Shown here: piece by piece, positions 37,362-48,214 of the stretch | How the letters are laid out: every line of letters starts with the position of its first letter | Numbering within the stretch: the stretch's first letter is position 1 | Source: JBBRHQ01 sp963738305 | GTDB taxonomy: Bacteria > Actinomycetota > Thermoleophilia > Solirubrobacterales > 70-9 | Length of the DNA: 64,000 nucleotides | Direction of reading: 5' to 3' | Assembly (NCBI GenBank): GCA_963738305.1 | Contig: CAVTVU010000006.1 | Location: forward strand, 248,001-312,000 | The notes under the pieces: model-generated | The model's input: only the letters and a program-made list of their open reading frames with translations | Told to the model about the DNA's origin: nothing | The model's database searches: none | Made by a program: the position numbers and the translations under genes

Positions 37362-38386
37362 CGTCCCGCTCCGGTAACGCTTGCGGCCAACCCCCGCCCC
37401 GAGGCCAGCGCCGCGGCGAAGAAGAGCCGGTCCTCCTCGATCTCGCGACCCATGGTCCGGGTCGGGAGCCCGCTGGAGGCATAGCCCTCGACGTCGGCGT
37501 CGTAGCTCCGCACGCGGTGGCGCTCGCCCGCAAGCGCCCGCAGGCTCGCCTCGGCCTCCCCGGTGCCGGCCGGCACCGGCACCTCGACCCGGTTGAGCAG
37601 CAGCCCGATGACGGTCGCCGTGTGGTGGCTGACCCCGCGATGCCGGGGCCGCGGATCGGCCTCGGATAGCCGCGGGGAGAGGAGCGTCGGCAGCCGCAGG
37701 GCGAGTGCGGCATGCGCGTTGTCGAGGGCCTCCATGCCGCCGTGACCATAGTGCGTGGCGGAGCCGATGATCCCGGGCCCGGGCCCGACGATCGCCGCCC
37801 CCCAGCGGAGGCGGTGCGCCGCCGCGTCGAGGGCCCCGGCGACGCTCAGGGACTCGAGCTCGCCACCGTATGCGGGGGCGGCGCTGACGTGTCCGCAGAG
37901 GATCCCAAGGCCGCGTAGCTGGGCCACATCGCGCGAGATCCTTCCGGGCAGCGCCCCGCCGGCGGTCTGCACGTAACCGATCCGCAGTCCGGGCGCGGCC
38001 TGACCCGCGGCCCAGGCCGACGGTGCGAGCTGCCCGTGCAGGGGGATGACCAGCACCGGGAGGCTCCTGTCATCGTCGGCGGAAATTTCCTCCTCGCGGC
38101 GCTCCACCGGCGTGACGGGATGCTGGATCGAGGTGTAGTTGAGCTTGATCACATCCGGGCCGCCCGCCCCCTCCCCGGCCAGGCCGCGGCTGAGGTTGAC
38201 GTGGACGATGTCGATCCCGCCCGATCCCAACCTGAGATCGAGGGCTTCGACGTTGACGATGACCTCGTCGCCCTCGCGCATCTCCCCAACCAGCCCCTCG
38301 TCCGCCCAGGCAGCTCGGCGCTCGCCGTCCACCTCCACGGTCAGCGGCGCCTCCTCGACCACGACGCCGCGGCGAAGCTTCAGCAT
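37358..38386 (-). CDS. DUF3866 family protein
   Basis: A 342-residue protein beginning MLKLRRGVVVEEAPLTVEVD. Conserved parts include IKLNYTSIQHPVTPVER, LVIPLHGQLAPSAWAAGQ, GRISRDVAQLRGLGILCGHV, and GPGIIGSATHYGHGGMEALD, which identify the DUF3866 family. Its function is unknown; the Gly- and His-rich blocks suggest an alpha/beta enzyme. The start at 38386 sits 10 nt after the M20 gene and its stop overlaps the Nudix start, so it belongs to this operon. No membrane segments. Confidence 0.85.
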   Translation of the reverse strand: MLKLRRGVVVEEAPLTVEVDGERRAAWADEGLVGEMREGDEVIVNVEALDLRLGSGGIDIVHVNLSRGLAGEGAGGPDVIKLNYTSIQHPVTPVERREEEISADDDRSLPVLVIPLHGQLAPSAWAAGQAAPGLRIGYVQTAGGALPGRISRDVAQLRGLGILCGHVSAAPAYGGELESLSVAGALDAAAHRLRWGAAIVGPGPGIIGSATHYGHGGMEALDNAHAALALRLPTLLSPRLSEADPRPRHRGVSHHTATVIGLLLNRVEVPVPAGTGEAEASLRALAGERHRVRSYDADVEGYASSGLPTRTMGREIEEDRLFFAAALASGRGLAASVTGAGR

Positions 38387-38396
38387 CGCCGTAGCC

Positions 38397-39503
38397 TCAC
38401 GCCGCGGCCTCTCGCACGATCGCCTCGCAGACCGCAAACATCGCATCGAGGTTGGCCGCCGGGACGCATTCCTCGCTGGTGTGGTTGGCCTCGGTGCCGT
38501 TGGCCAGCAGGACGCAGTCGAACCCCGCCGCGCGCAGCGCGTTGGCGTCGCTGCCACCGCCCGTCGAGACCTTGGCGGGCTCGAATCCGCAGCGGCGGAG
38601 CCCCGCCTCGGCGATCGCCAGGGCGGGCGATGAGGTGGCGAGCCGGTAGCCGCGGAAGAGCTCGGAGATCCGCACATCGACGTCGCAACCGTGCTCGCTG
38701 GCCGCCCAGGCGCACGCCCCCGACATCCGTCCCGCCACGTCGGCCGCCCGCTCGGGGTCGATGCACCGCGCTTCGGCCTCGATGCGGCATGCGCCGGGGA
38801 CGACGTTGGCCGAGGTGCCGCCGGCCACCACCCCCACGTTCGCGGTCGTCTCCGGATCGAGCCGCCCCAGCTCCATAGCTGCGATCGCCGCGCCAGCAGC
38901 GGCGATCGCGCTGTGACCCTCCTCGGGCCGGATCCCCGCATGCGCCTCGGTGCCGCTGAACTCGATGTCTAGGCGCTGGTAGCTGGGCGAGGCCGTGATC
39001 ACCTCGCCGATCGGGCTGGCGTGGTCGAGGACGAAGCCCGCTTCCGAGCGGAGCGCCGAGACATCGAATGCCTTGGCTCCCCGCAGCGCCTTCTCTTCCG
39101 CGACGGTGAGGAGCAGCTCGATACCCACCTCCGGCGGATCGTCCGCGTGAGAAGCCACCAGCTCGAGCAGCACCGCGACCGCCGCCTTGTCGTCGGCGCC
39201 GAGGATCGTCTCGCCGGCGCTGCGGTAGACGCCGTCCTCGAGCACGACGTCGACCCCTCCTTGATGCGGGACGGTGTCGAGATGGCCGCTGAACATGATG
39301 AAGCGCTCGCTCCGCCCAGGAAGGCGGGCGAGCAGGTTCCCGGCGCCGGCTTCCGCCTCTTGGGCGCAGCCGTCCTCGCTCACTTCGAGCCCGAGCTGGC
39401 GGAGCTCAGTCGCGACCGCGTCGGCGACCTCGCGCTCCTCTCCGCTCGGGCTGCGGATCTCGCAGAGGCGGACGAAGCGCTCGTGGAGGCGAGTCCGGTT
39501 CAC
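38397..39503 (-). CDS. M20-family metallopeptidase (PepT/ArgE-like)
   Basis: A 368-residue dizinc peptidase. Zinc-site motifs: MFSGHLDTVPHQGG (His and the Asp), TILGADDKAAVAVLLELVAS (bridging Asp), LTVAEEKALRGAKAF (catalytic Glu-Glu), VLDHASPIGEVITA, and a late GTEANHTSEECVPAAN (His). The dimerisation domain with FSGTEAHAGIRPEEGHSAIA is present. This order fits tripeptidase T/PepT-like M20B enzymes. Start GTG at 39503; an upstream TTG is possible. It lies 10 nt upstream of DUF3866. Confidence 0.88.
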   Translation of the reverse strand: MNRTRLHERFVRLCEIRSPSGEEREVADAVATELRQLGLEVSEDGCAQEAEAGAGNLLARLPGRSERFIMFSGHLDTVPHQGGVDVVLEDGVYRSAGETILGADDKAAVAVLLELVASHADDPPEVGIELLLTVAEEKALRGAKAFDVSALRSEAGFVLDHASPIGEVITASPSYQRLDIEFSGTEAHAGIRPEEGHSAIAAAGAAIAAMELGRLDPETTANVGVVAGGTSANVVPGACRIEAEARCIDPERAADVAGRMSGACAWAASEHGCDVDVRISELFRGYRLATSSPALAIAEAGLRRCGFEPAKVSTGGGSDANALRAAGFDCVLLANGTEANHTSEECVPAANLDAMFAVCEAIVREAAA

Positions 39504-39519
39504 GGCGCCAAACAATGGA

Positions 39520-39933
39520 CTACCCGAGCCCCGCCGCGCGCCGGGCCTCGTCGCGGTCATCGAACACCTCGTAGCGGAGCAGCTTGCCCTCACGCAGCGT
39601 GAATAGCCAGGTCATCGACTGATCGAATTCGACCCCGCTCTCGCGCCCGCGTAGGTGGAGCTGGCCGAAAACCAGAACCCGTCCGTCCTCCAAGGGCACC
39701 CACTCGTCGGCCCGGTTGTACCAGACAGCAAACTGGTCGTTGATGTCGCGAAGCCACTCTCCGACCCCGGTGTGACCGCGGTAGGGAACTCCGCGGGTGG
39801 ACGAAAGCGGCGTGTGGAACTCGACCTCGGGATCGAGCCCATCGAGATCGATGCCGCGGTCGCCCGACTGACCCCAACGGTCGAACTCTCGCTTCAGATC
39901 CGCTAGGTCCTCGTCCGAGATCCGGCCACCCAT
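39520..39933 (-). CDS. SnoaL-like (NTF2-fold) protein
   Basis: A 137-residue protein: EDLADLKREFDRWGQSGDRG, then LDPEVEFHTPLSSTRGVPYR and GHTGVGEWLRDINDQFAVWY, with the ending FDDRDEARRAAGLG. It is a NTF2-like cone fold; function unknown. It shares the AAGL ending with the other SnoaL-like proteins in the window. It lies between pyrG and the M20 gene, where mycobacteria have nothing similar, so it looks like a later insertion in the conserved operon. The ATG at 39933 is used. Confidence 0.78.
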   Translation of the reverse strand: MGGRISDEDLADLKREFDRWGQSGDRGIDLDGLDPEVEFHTPLSSTRGVPYRGHTGVGEWLRDINDQFAVWYNRADEWVPLEDGRVLVFGQLHLRGRESGVEFDQSMTWLFTLREGKLLRYEVFDDRDEARRAAGLG

Positions 39934-39956
39934 CTGGGGAAAGGTAGGACTTGCGC

Positions 39957-41644
<1,688 letters not shown>

Positions 41645-41648
<4 letters not shown>

Positions 41649-42484
41649 CTAGCTCTCCCGAGCGAGTCTAATGAGCGCAATGGCGGAATCGAGGAGATCG
41701 CCTCGGAGATCGAGCGGAACTCCCCATAGAGCGTGATCACCGCGATCAACCCGAGGGCGATCAGCCGCCCGGTCTCGCCAAGGGTGGTGAGGAGCCAGAC
41801 CCCGGCGACCGCTCCGACCAGGTTCGACCCGGTGTCGCCGAGCATCGCCCGCTCCCGGAGGGTGAAGGCCGCGCCGACGAGGATCGGGCCGGCGAAGATG
41901 CCAAGCAGCTCGATCGGCTCGATCGTCCAGGCCCCGAGGCATAGTCCGGCGCCGAGCAGCGCCAGCCCCTTCTCCGCACGCCCGGGCCGGAGGTCGAGCA
42001 GGTTGAAGAGGTTGGTGGCGAGAATCAGCAGGGCGACGTCCGCCAGGTAGGAGAACGACTCGCGGCCGGTGCCGCTGATCGCGTAGGCGGCCAGCGCCAG
42101 GGCACCCACCGCCTTGATCGCTCCGGTCGAGAGGCGACCGGCACGGAGCGCCTCTGTGTGGCCTCGCCAGCCCCGTGGCGAGCCTTCCGATCCCGCCCGG
42201 CCGAGCGAGTCGTCGAGGAAGCCGAGAAAGGCGACACCGATCAGGTAGGTGATCCAGCGCCTCAGGCTGGGCTCGAGCAGGTCCAGGTCGGCGCGATCGT
42301 CGAGGAAGGCGAGCGGCGCCAGCGCGACCAGCGCCGCGGTCGCGATCACCGCTCCGAGTGGGAAGGCGGTCAGCCTCCCGCGGTAGTTAGCGCGGGTCAG
42401 GCCGGCGTCGAGGAGTCCGCGGATCCCCGCCGGGACGACGAGCATCCCGACCGCGATCCCCACCGGAAAGCCGAGCCAGGTCAC
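41645..42484 (-). CDS. Glycosyltransferase family 4-like membrane protein (MraY/WecA superfamily)
   Basis: A 279-residue integral membrane protein with about eight helices. Two signature loops of the polyprenyl-phosphate sugar-phosphate transferase superfamily are seen: VAFLGFLDDSLGRAG with a DD pair, and ILATNLFNLLDLRPGRAEKG with the NLFNLLD motif, plus LGDTGSNLVGAVAGVW. This superfamily moves sugar-1-phosphate from UDP-sugar to undecaprenyl phosphate; substrate here is unknown. ATG at 42484 overlaps the steB stop; the 3' end overlaps pyrG. The gene is absent from the mycobacterial version of this operon. Confidence 0.85.
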
Positions 42485-43392
42485 TTGCCCTGGCCGGAGG
42501 ACGCCGCGCCGCCGGGCGCCGAACCACCCGCGCCTCCCCCCTGTGCCGGCGACGGCACGGCCGGGCCTGGTGCCAGGAGGTCTGGAAGGAGGCGGTCGGC
42601 GCTGCCCTTGATCCCGAAGTTGCCCTCCGCACCGAGCAGCGCGAACACGGTGGCCACCTTGCCCGAGCTGAGGTCGATGTCGTCGACCGTCGAGAGGTTG
42701 TGGTCGGCGAAGAAGGAGACCGAGGAGGGGTCGGCGTCGCTTGCCTCGACGCCGACCGCGTTGACGGCCGTGGCGCTCACCCCGTCGAGCAGGCCGCTGT
42801 CGAGGCGTGAGACGCTCTCCTCCTCGGCGTTGTTGAGCGGCTGCGGCGTCTCACGGGCCACGACGATGCCGTCGAGGTTTCCGAAGCGTCCGCTGACGCG
42901 CGAGAACATCTTGCTCCCGACCTTGTCCAGCAGGTTGCCGCCAATCACCAGCTGGCGCCCGAACCCGGTACCGAACGCCTGCACCGTGTCGGGGTTGGAG
43001 GAGATGTCGGCGAAGCGGGTCGCAGAGAGGTCGCCTGAGAGCGCCTCCAGATCGGGGGGTTCGCGGATCACCCCGACGGCGACCAGATTCGCCCCGGTGG
43101 GCTCGAGCGCCGACTCGATCTCGTTCGAGAGGCCGCTCGGGAGCCCGCCGAGCCCGAGGATCCCGATCCTGCGACCGGCCAACCTGTCCCTGACCAGGAC
43201 GGGATAGATCCGGTCCGCGAACTCGTTCGCTCGGCCGAGCTGCCCCGCCAGCTCGTCCGCCCTGCCGCGGGCGTCGACCAGGTCGGCCGTGATGCTCTTC
43301 TCGAGGTCCTTGCGGGTGTTGGAGACGACGTCGCCGCCGAACTCGGCGCCGATCAAGATCCCAATCGCCAGCGCGAGAAAGACAGCCGCCAA
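42481..43392 (-). CDS. SteB/MctB-like copper transporter-family protein
   Basis: About 303 residues with one N-terminal membrane helix (AAVFLALAIGILIGAEFGGD), a coiled coil (DLEKSITADLVDARGRADEL) and a periplasmic domain (RIGILGLGGLPSGLSNEIES, VVARETPQPLNNAEEESV). This is the layout of MctB (M. tuberculosis) and SteB (Corynebacterium), which partners SteA at the septum. The usual N-terminal piece (YSARYHAASL here) extends to 43425, where only an ATC is present; the TTG at 43392 is the nearest standard start. Overlaps the GT4 gene. Tail is Gly/Ala/Pro rich. It lies next to steA, as expected. Confidence 0.85.
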   Translation of the reverse strand: MAAVFLALAIGILIGAEFGGDVVSNTRKDLEKSITADLVDARGRADELAGQLGRANEFADRIYPVLVRDRLAGRRIGILGLGGLPSGLSNEIESALEPTGANLVAVGVIREPPDLEALSGDLSATRFADISSNPDTVQAFGTGFGRQLVIGGNLLDKVGSKMFSRVSGRFGNLDGIVVARETPQPLNNAEEESVSRLDSGLLDGVSATAVNAVGVEASDADPSSVSFFADHNLSTVDDIDLSSGKVATVFALLGAEGNFGIKGSADRLLPDLLAPGPAVPSPAQGGGAGGSAPGGAASSGQGK

Positions 43393-43614
43393 AGAGGCGG
43401 CGTGATAGCGAGCTGAGTAACCGATCCCGGCAGGCTAGATGGTCGGTCCGAAATTGACGCGCCACCGGGGGCAGCGCAGGCCAAGCTGGGCGCCGCACGC
43501 GGCCGAAGCAGGTAGCGGCGCTACCTGCGAGGGCGTGAGTGGTGATCCAGCGCCGGCATGCGCAGTCATCGGGGGTGCGTCAATGAGGCATCGCCCATCT
43601 AGCCGAGAAGCCCA

Positions 43615-44802
43615 CTACAGCCCGAGCCAGATTTTCATCTTCAGCCAGATCAGTTGGACCAGGTCGTCGAGCGCCGGGGAGGTGACGATCACGATGACCA
43701 GGAGCGCCGCGAAGGCGATCCCGAACAGGGCCACGTACCCCAGCTCGAGTCCGGGGTTGTAGAGACGGCTCACTCCCTTCGCGTCCACCAGGTTCTCGCC
43801 GATCCGCAGCCGGGTCAGGAAAGTCGAGGACATCCCCTCCCGATCCTTATCGAGGAACTCGATCAGGTTGAAGTGGGCGCCAACGCTGACGATCAGCGAA
43901 GCCCCCTTCTCCGAGGCAAGCAGCATCGCCACGTCCTGGCTTGTCCCCGGGGCGGGGACGGTGGTGTGCTCGAGCCCGAGGTCGAGCAGGCGCTCGCGGC
44001 CCGGTGCGGTCCCGTCGGGGTAGGCGTGGACGATCAGCTCGGCCCCGCAGCGAAGCGCCGCGTCGCTTGCCGAATCCATGTCGCCGAGGATCACATTCGG
44101 GGTCAGGCCGGCCTCGAGCAGGGCGTCCGCGCCGCCGTCGACACCGACGAGCAGCGGTTTGACGTCGCGGATGTAGGCGCGCAGCGCCTGCAGGTCGCGG
44201 TGATGGCGATGCCCCCGCACCACGATCAGCACATGGCGGTCGCGGAAGCTTGTCCTCGTGATGGGGAAGTCGATGCCGCCCATCAGGAGGTCGCCCTCGC
44301 CGCGCACCCTGGAGACCGTGTTCTCGGCGAAGTCGGCCAGGGCCGCGTCGATCTCGCGGCGTTGGCGCTCGAGCTGCTCGGCGAGCTCGCCCGCCTCGAG
44401 CACCCGCCCGGTCAGGATCTCCTCCCCTCCGCTGAGGATCGTGCCGCCCTCGATCGTCAGGGGGTCGCCATCCTTGAGCATGTCGAAGAGCGCAGAGCGG
44501 GGCGCGTCGATCACCGTTATCCCAGCCTCGGTGAGCAGCAACGGCCCCGAGTTCGGATAGCGCCCGTTCGAGGAGTCCGAGGTGTTGATCACTGCTCGCA
44601 CACCGGTCGCGATCAGCTCCTCAGCCCCGATCCGGTCGATGTTCGTGTGGTCGATGACCGCGATGTCCGCGGCGCCAAGGCGCTTGACGAGGTCCTTCGT
44701 CTTGCGCCCGAGGCGCGCCGTCCCGTGAATCGCGGAGCCCTCCGCGGCGCCGTTGCGACGCGAACCCCGGACCCTGAAGCGACGGCGGCTTGCCGTTTGC
44801 AC
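43615..44802 (-). CDS. steA: SteA-like cytokinetic-ring protein
   Basis: A 395-residue protein: IHGTARLGRKTKDLVKRLGA, VIDHTNIDRIGAEELIATGV, then thiamin-pyrophosphokinase-like LVGVDGGADALLEAGLTPNV and ILGDMDSASDAALRCGAELI. It ends with one membrane helix (VALFGIAFAALLVIVIVTSP) and a short tail. This is the SteA family, an actinobacterial septum protein that works with SteB in cell separation. The location between recN and steB supports the call. The TPPK-like fold lacks proof of catalytic use. 180 bp without a gene follow before steB, unlike the tight spacing elsewhere. Confidence 0.88.
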   Translation of the reverse strand: MQTASRRRFRVRGSRRNGAAEGSAIHGTARLGRKTKDLVKRLGAADIAVIDHTNIDRIGAEELIATGVRAVINTSDSSNGRYPNSGPLLLTEAGITVIDAPRSALFDMLKDGDPLTIEGGTILSGGEEILTGRVLEAGELAEQLERQRREIDAALADFAENTVSRVRGEGDLLMGGIDFPITRTSFRDRHVLIVVRGHRHHRDLQALRAYIRDVKPLLVGVDGGADALLEAGLTPNVILGDMDSASDAALRCGAELIVHAYPDGTAPGRERLLDLGLEHTTVPAPGTSQDVAMLLASEKGASLIVSVGAHFNLIEFLDKDREGMSSTFLTRLRIGENLVDAKGVSRLYNPGLELGYVALFGIAFAALLVIVIVTSPALDDLVQLIWLKMKIWLGL

Positions 44803-44852
44803 GGTTCGAGGTTAGGCGAACCCGGCCCCGACCGCCAGGAGGAGGAGTGGAC

Positions 44853-46535
44853 TCATGCGGCCGCCAGCATCTCGCGGGCGTGCCGGCTGGCCGCATCGTC
44901 GGAGCCGTTCCCGCCGCCCAGCATGCGGGCGATCTCAGCGATCAGCTCGTCCCCGTCGACGCGCTCGACGCTGGCGCGCGTCCCGCCGTCCGCAGCCTCC
45001 TTGGTGATGCGGAAATGCCGCGCCGCCAGCGAGGCGACCTGCGGCAGGTGGGTGATGCAGACGACCTGCCGACCCTTCCCCAGAGCCCGCAGCCGCTCCC
45101 CGACGGCGATCGCCGTCCTGCCCCCGATGCCGGCGTCGATCTCGTCGAAGACGAGCGTCGCGGCCCCGCCCTCGGCGCTCAGCCCGCTCAACGCGAGCAT
45201 CACCCGGGACAGCTCGCCGCCGGATGCGGCTTCACGCAGCGGCGCCGGCTCGATTCCCGGATTGGTCGAGATCCGAAGCTCGACCGTCTCGGCCCCGTCG
45301 GCACCGTAGCCGGCGGGCTGGGGCTCGAGCACCACGTCCAACTGTGCGGCGGGCATCGCCAGCTGATCGAGCTCGGCGACGACCCGCGATACCAGGGCCT
45401 TCGCCGCCTTCGCCCGCGCCCGGCTCAGCGCGCCGGCGATCTCGGCCCGGTCCTCCTCGGCCTGCGCCAGCTCCCCCTCCAGCTCGAGCGAGCGATCCTC
45501 TGCGTTCTCCAGCCGCTCGATCTCGACCCGGCATCGCTCTGCGTGCTCCAGCACCGCTTCGATGCTTCCCCCGTGCTTGCGCTCGAGCCGATCGAGGGCG
45601 GCGAGCCGCTCCTCCACCCCGGCGAGGCGCTCGGGATCGGCCTCGATCCGCTCCAGATAGGAGCGCAGCTCGCTCGCCACGTCTCCAAGCTCGACGGCGA
45701 GCGAGGCGATCCGCTCCCCCTGCTCGTCGAGATCTGGATCGAGCCCAGCGGCCTCCCCCGTGGCGGCCTGCGCGGCAGCGATCAGCACCGTGGCCCCCTC
45801 CCCCTCTCCGTCGCCGGCGATCGCTGCCGCGGCGGTGGCGGCGGCGACGCGCAGCCCCTCGGCATGGCGGAGGCGCTCCCGCTGAGTGAGGAGATCGCCC
45901 TTCTCCGCCCCGTCGGGAGCGGCGGCCTCGATCTCCGAAAGCTCGTAGCGCAGGAGGTCCAGATCGCGCTCGCGGGCGCCATCGCGCTCGCGCAACTCGG
46001 CCAGCTCCGCACCGAGGTCGACGCAGTGGCGATGCTGGGAGCGGTAGCTGCGGAGCCTGGAGAGCTGTTCGGCGCCGGCGAAACCGTCGAGAATCTCGAG
46101 CTGGGCCGAGGAGATCGCCAGTCGCCGGTGCTCATGCTGGCCGTAGAAGGCAAGCAGCCTGTTGCCCAGCAGCCTCAGGTCCGCCGCCGACGCCGATCGA
46201 CCGGCCAGGAACGCACCGGTCCTTCCCGAGGCCGAGACCCTGCGCCCAATCACGATCTCCTCGGCTCCCGGAGGCAGGCGCTCGGCCAGCTCCTCGATCT
46301 CGGGTTCGGAGAGGAAGCCACGGGGAAGCTCGAAGGTCCCCTCGACCCAAGCCTCGTCCGCCCCCGGCCGGACGATCTGGGTCCTCGCCTTACCTCCCAT
46401 CAGCAGGTCGAGCGCGTGCGCCAGGATCGTCTTGCCTGCTCCTGTCTCCCCGGTGATCGCGTTGAGGCCCGGGCCCAAGCGAAGTTCCGCCCGCTCGATC
46501 AGGAGCAGGTTCTCGATTCTCAGCTCGAGCAGCAT
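44853..46535 (-). CDS. recN: DNA repair protein RecN
   Basis: RecN is an SMC-like ATPase for double-strand-break repair. The start MLLELRIENLLLIERAELRL leads to the Walker A ITGETGAGKTILAHAL; a long coiled-coil middle follows (EAAAPDGAEKGDLLTQRERL). C-terminal ABC signature ASGGELSRVMLALSGL and Walker B ATLVFDEIDAGIGGRTAIAV close the ATPase. 560 residues, full length. Start ATG at 46535. Despite RecN being SOS-induced in many bacteria, no LexA box is visible in the short gap upstream, which is shared with the MFS gene. Confidence 0.95.
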   Translation of the reverse strand: MLLELRIENLLLIERAELRLGPGLNAITGETGAGKTILAHALDLLMGGKARTQIVRPGADEAWVEGTFELPRGFLSEPEIEELAERLPPGAEEIVIGRRVSASGRTGAFLAGRSASAADLRLLGNRLLAFYGQHEHRRLAISSAQLEILDGFAGAEQLSRLRSYRSQHRHCVDLGAELAELRERDGARERDLDLLRYELSEIEAAAPDGAEKGDLLTQRERLRHAEGLRVAAATAAAAIAGDGEGEGATVLIAAAQAATGEAAGLDPDLDEQGERIASLAVELGDVASELRSYLERIEADPERLAGVEERLAALDRLERKHGGSIEAVLEHAERCRVEIERLENAEDRSLELEGELAQAEEDRAEIAGALSRARAKAAKALVSRVVAELDQLAMPAAQLDVVLEPQPAGYGADGAETVELRISTNPGIEPAPLREAASGGELSRVMLALSGLSAEGGAATLVFDEIDAGIGGRTAIAVGERLRALGKGRQVVCITHLPQVASLAARHFRITKEAADGGTRASVERVDGDELIAEIARMLGGGNGSDDAASRHAREMLAAA

Positions 46536-46580
46536 CGACCCTGTCTAGCAACGGGCGCGGACCGACCAGCGAGCTGGATG

Positions 46581-48116
46581 CTAGGCGCGCGCGGGATCGG
46601 CGACGGCATCGGCGGGCTCCGGCCCTCCGGCGGGGACCAGGTCCTCCGAGCGGGTGAGCGCAAGCCCAAGCGCCGCGCCGGTGAAGGAGAGTACGCCACC
46701 GATCAGGAGGATCTCGTTCATTCCGCTGGTGAAGGCGACCGTTGAGGCGTGGACCACCGTGGACCGGGCACCCGGCGGCGTCGCCGCCGCTGCGGCCTGC
46801 GAACCGCCCGATGAGACGATCTCGCCGAGCCCCTTCGGGGCCCGGGGCAGGATCTCCGCGAGCCTGTCGTCCACCCTCGACTGGAACACCGCCCCAAGCG
46901 CGGCGACGCCGGTCGCGATCCCGACCTGGCGGAAGGTCGTGTTGATCCCCGATCCCATCCCCGACTTCGCGGCGGGGACGACGGCGATCGCCGTCGAGCC
47001 GATGCCCGGATTGGTGATCCCGATACCGACCCCGGCGACGATCAGCCCGGCGAGGAGCGCGGTCCAACCGGAGTCGGGGCCGAGCCCGCGCATGAGCAGC
47101 AGCCCGACACCGACCGTGGCGAGGCCCGTGCCGAGGATGAACCGGGGCGCGATGCGCTCGCCCAGCCGCGCCGCCACCGGCGCCACGAAGAAGGAGATGA
47201 CGCTGAGAGGGAGGAACCGCAGCCCGGCTTGGAGCGGCTCGTAGCCGAGCACACCCTGGAGGTAGATCGTCAGGTAGAGGAACAACGCGAACATCCCGCC
47301 AGAGAGGCAGAAGGCCACAGCTGAGACCCCGTTGAAGGCGGGCTTTCGGAAGAGGCCAAGCTCGAGCATCGGATGGCGGCTGCGATGCTCGATTGCGACG
47401 AAGAGGGCGAGCAGCGTCGCGGCGCCGATCAGGCAGGCGAGGATCAGCGGGCTCCCCCATCCCTCCGGGTTGCCACGGATCAGGCCGAAGATCAGCAGGA
47501 ACAGCGAGAGCGAGAAGGTGAGGAGGCCGGGCAGGTCGATCGGCTCAGGGTCCTGGGCGGCGACGTTGGCCAGGCGGCGCTCGACCAGAACGATTGCCAC
47601 GACCCCGATCGGGATGTTGACGAAGAAGATCCATTCCCATCCCAGGTGCTCCGTGATCAGCCCGCCGACCAGCGGCCCGATCGCCACGGCACCGCCGATC
47701 GTCGCTCCCCAGACGCCGAACGCCGTGGCCCGGTCCGAACCGTGGAACTCCTGCCCGATCAGGGCCAGTGAGGTCGCGAACATGGCCGCGCCGCCCACAC
47801 CCTGCAGGCCGCGGGCGAGGTTCAGCAAGGTCGGGTCCCCGGCGATGCCGCAGAGGAATGAGGCCACCGTGAAAATGCCGAACCCGAGCGAGAAGACCCG
47901 CCGGCGACCGAGACGGTCGCCGAGCGATCCCGCGGTCAGCAGGAATGCGGCCAACATCAGCGAGTACGCGTCGACCACCCACTGCAGGCTCGAGAGGCTG
48001 GCGCCCAGGTCGCGCTGGATGTCGGGCAGGGCGACGTTGACGACCGTGATGTCCAGCAGCAGCATGAACGTCGCGATCGAAATCAGCAGCAATGTCCACC
48101 ACTTGCGCTCCATCAC
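46581..48116 (-). CDS. MFS drug exporter, DHA2 (14-helix) type
   Basis: A 511-residue transporter with about 14 membrane helices, beginning MMERKWWTLLLISIATFMLL. Motif D1 LDITVVNVALPDIQRDLGAS with SLQWVVDAYSLMLAAFLLTA, motif A GSLGDRLGRRRVFSLG and GPLVGGLITEHLGWEWIFFV (motif C) identify the DHA2/EmrB/QacA group, which exports drugs or dyes by proton antiport. It is preceded by an AGGAAAGGA site and the two-hairpin element C, and interrupts the nadK-recN pair of other actinobacteria. The substrate is unknown. Confidence 0.92.
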   Translation of the reverse strand: MMERKWWTLLLISIATFMLLLDITVVNVALPDIQRDLGASLSSLQWVVDAYSLMLAAFLLTAGSLGDRLGRRRVFSLGFGIFTVASFLCGIAGDPTLLNLARGLQGVGGAAMFATSLALIGQEFHGSDRATAFGVWGATIGGAVAIGPLVGGLITEHLGWEWIFFVNIPIGVVAIVLVERRLANVAAQDPEPIDLPGLLTFSLSLFLLIFGLIRGNPEGWGSPLILACLIGAATLLALFVAIEHRSRHPMLELGLFRKPAFNGVSAVAFCLSGGMFALFLYLTIYLQGVLGYEPLQAGLRFLPLSVISFFVAPVAARLGERIAPRFILGTGLATVGVGLLLMRGLGPDSGWTALLAGLIVAGVGIGITNPGIGSTAIAVVPAAKSGMGSGINTTFRQVGIATGVAALGAVFQSRVDDRLAEILPRAPKGLGEIVSSGGSQAAAAATPPGARSTVVHASTVAFTSGMNEILLIGGVLSFTGAALGLALTRSEDLVPAGGPEPADAVADPARA

Positions 48117-48133
48117 GTCCTTTCCTCGTAGGG

Positions 48134-48173
48134 CTGCGCGGTGTCAGCGCAGATGAAGGGCGGCGAAGCCGCC
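48134..48173 (-). ncRNA. Two-hairpin element, copy C, upstream of the MFS gene
   Basis: Stem CTGCGC/GCGCAG with loop TGACACC (MFS sense), 6-nt spacer, and stem GGCGGC/GCCGCC with loop TTC. The first stem has a different sequence from copies A and B while the loop is kept. The element ends 17 nt before the MFS start, just ahead of the ribosome site. Confidence 0.5.
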
Positions 48174-48214
48174 GCAAGTTGGTTGCCCAGGTCGCCGGCC
48201 GGCAAACGCGCGCC

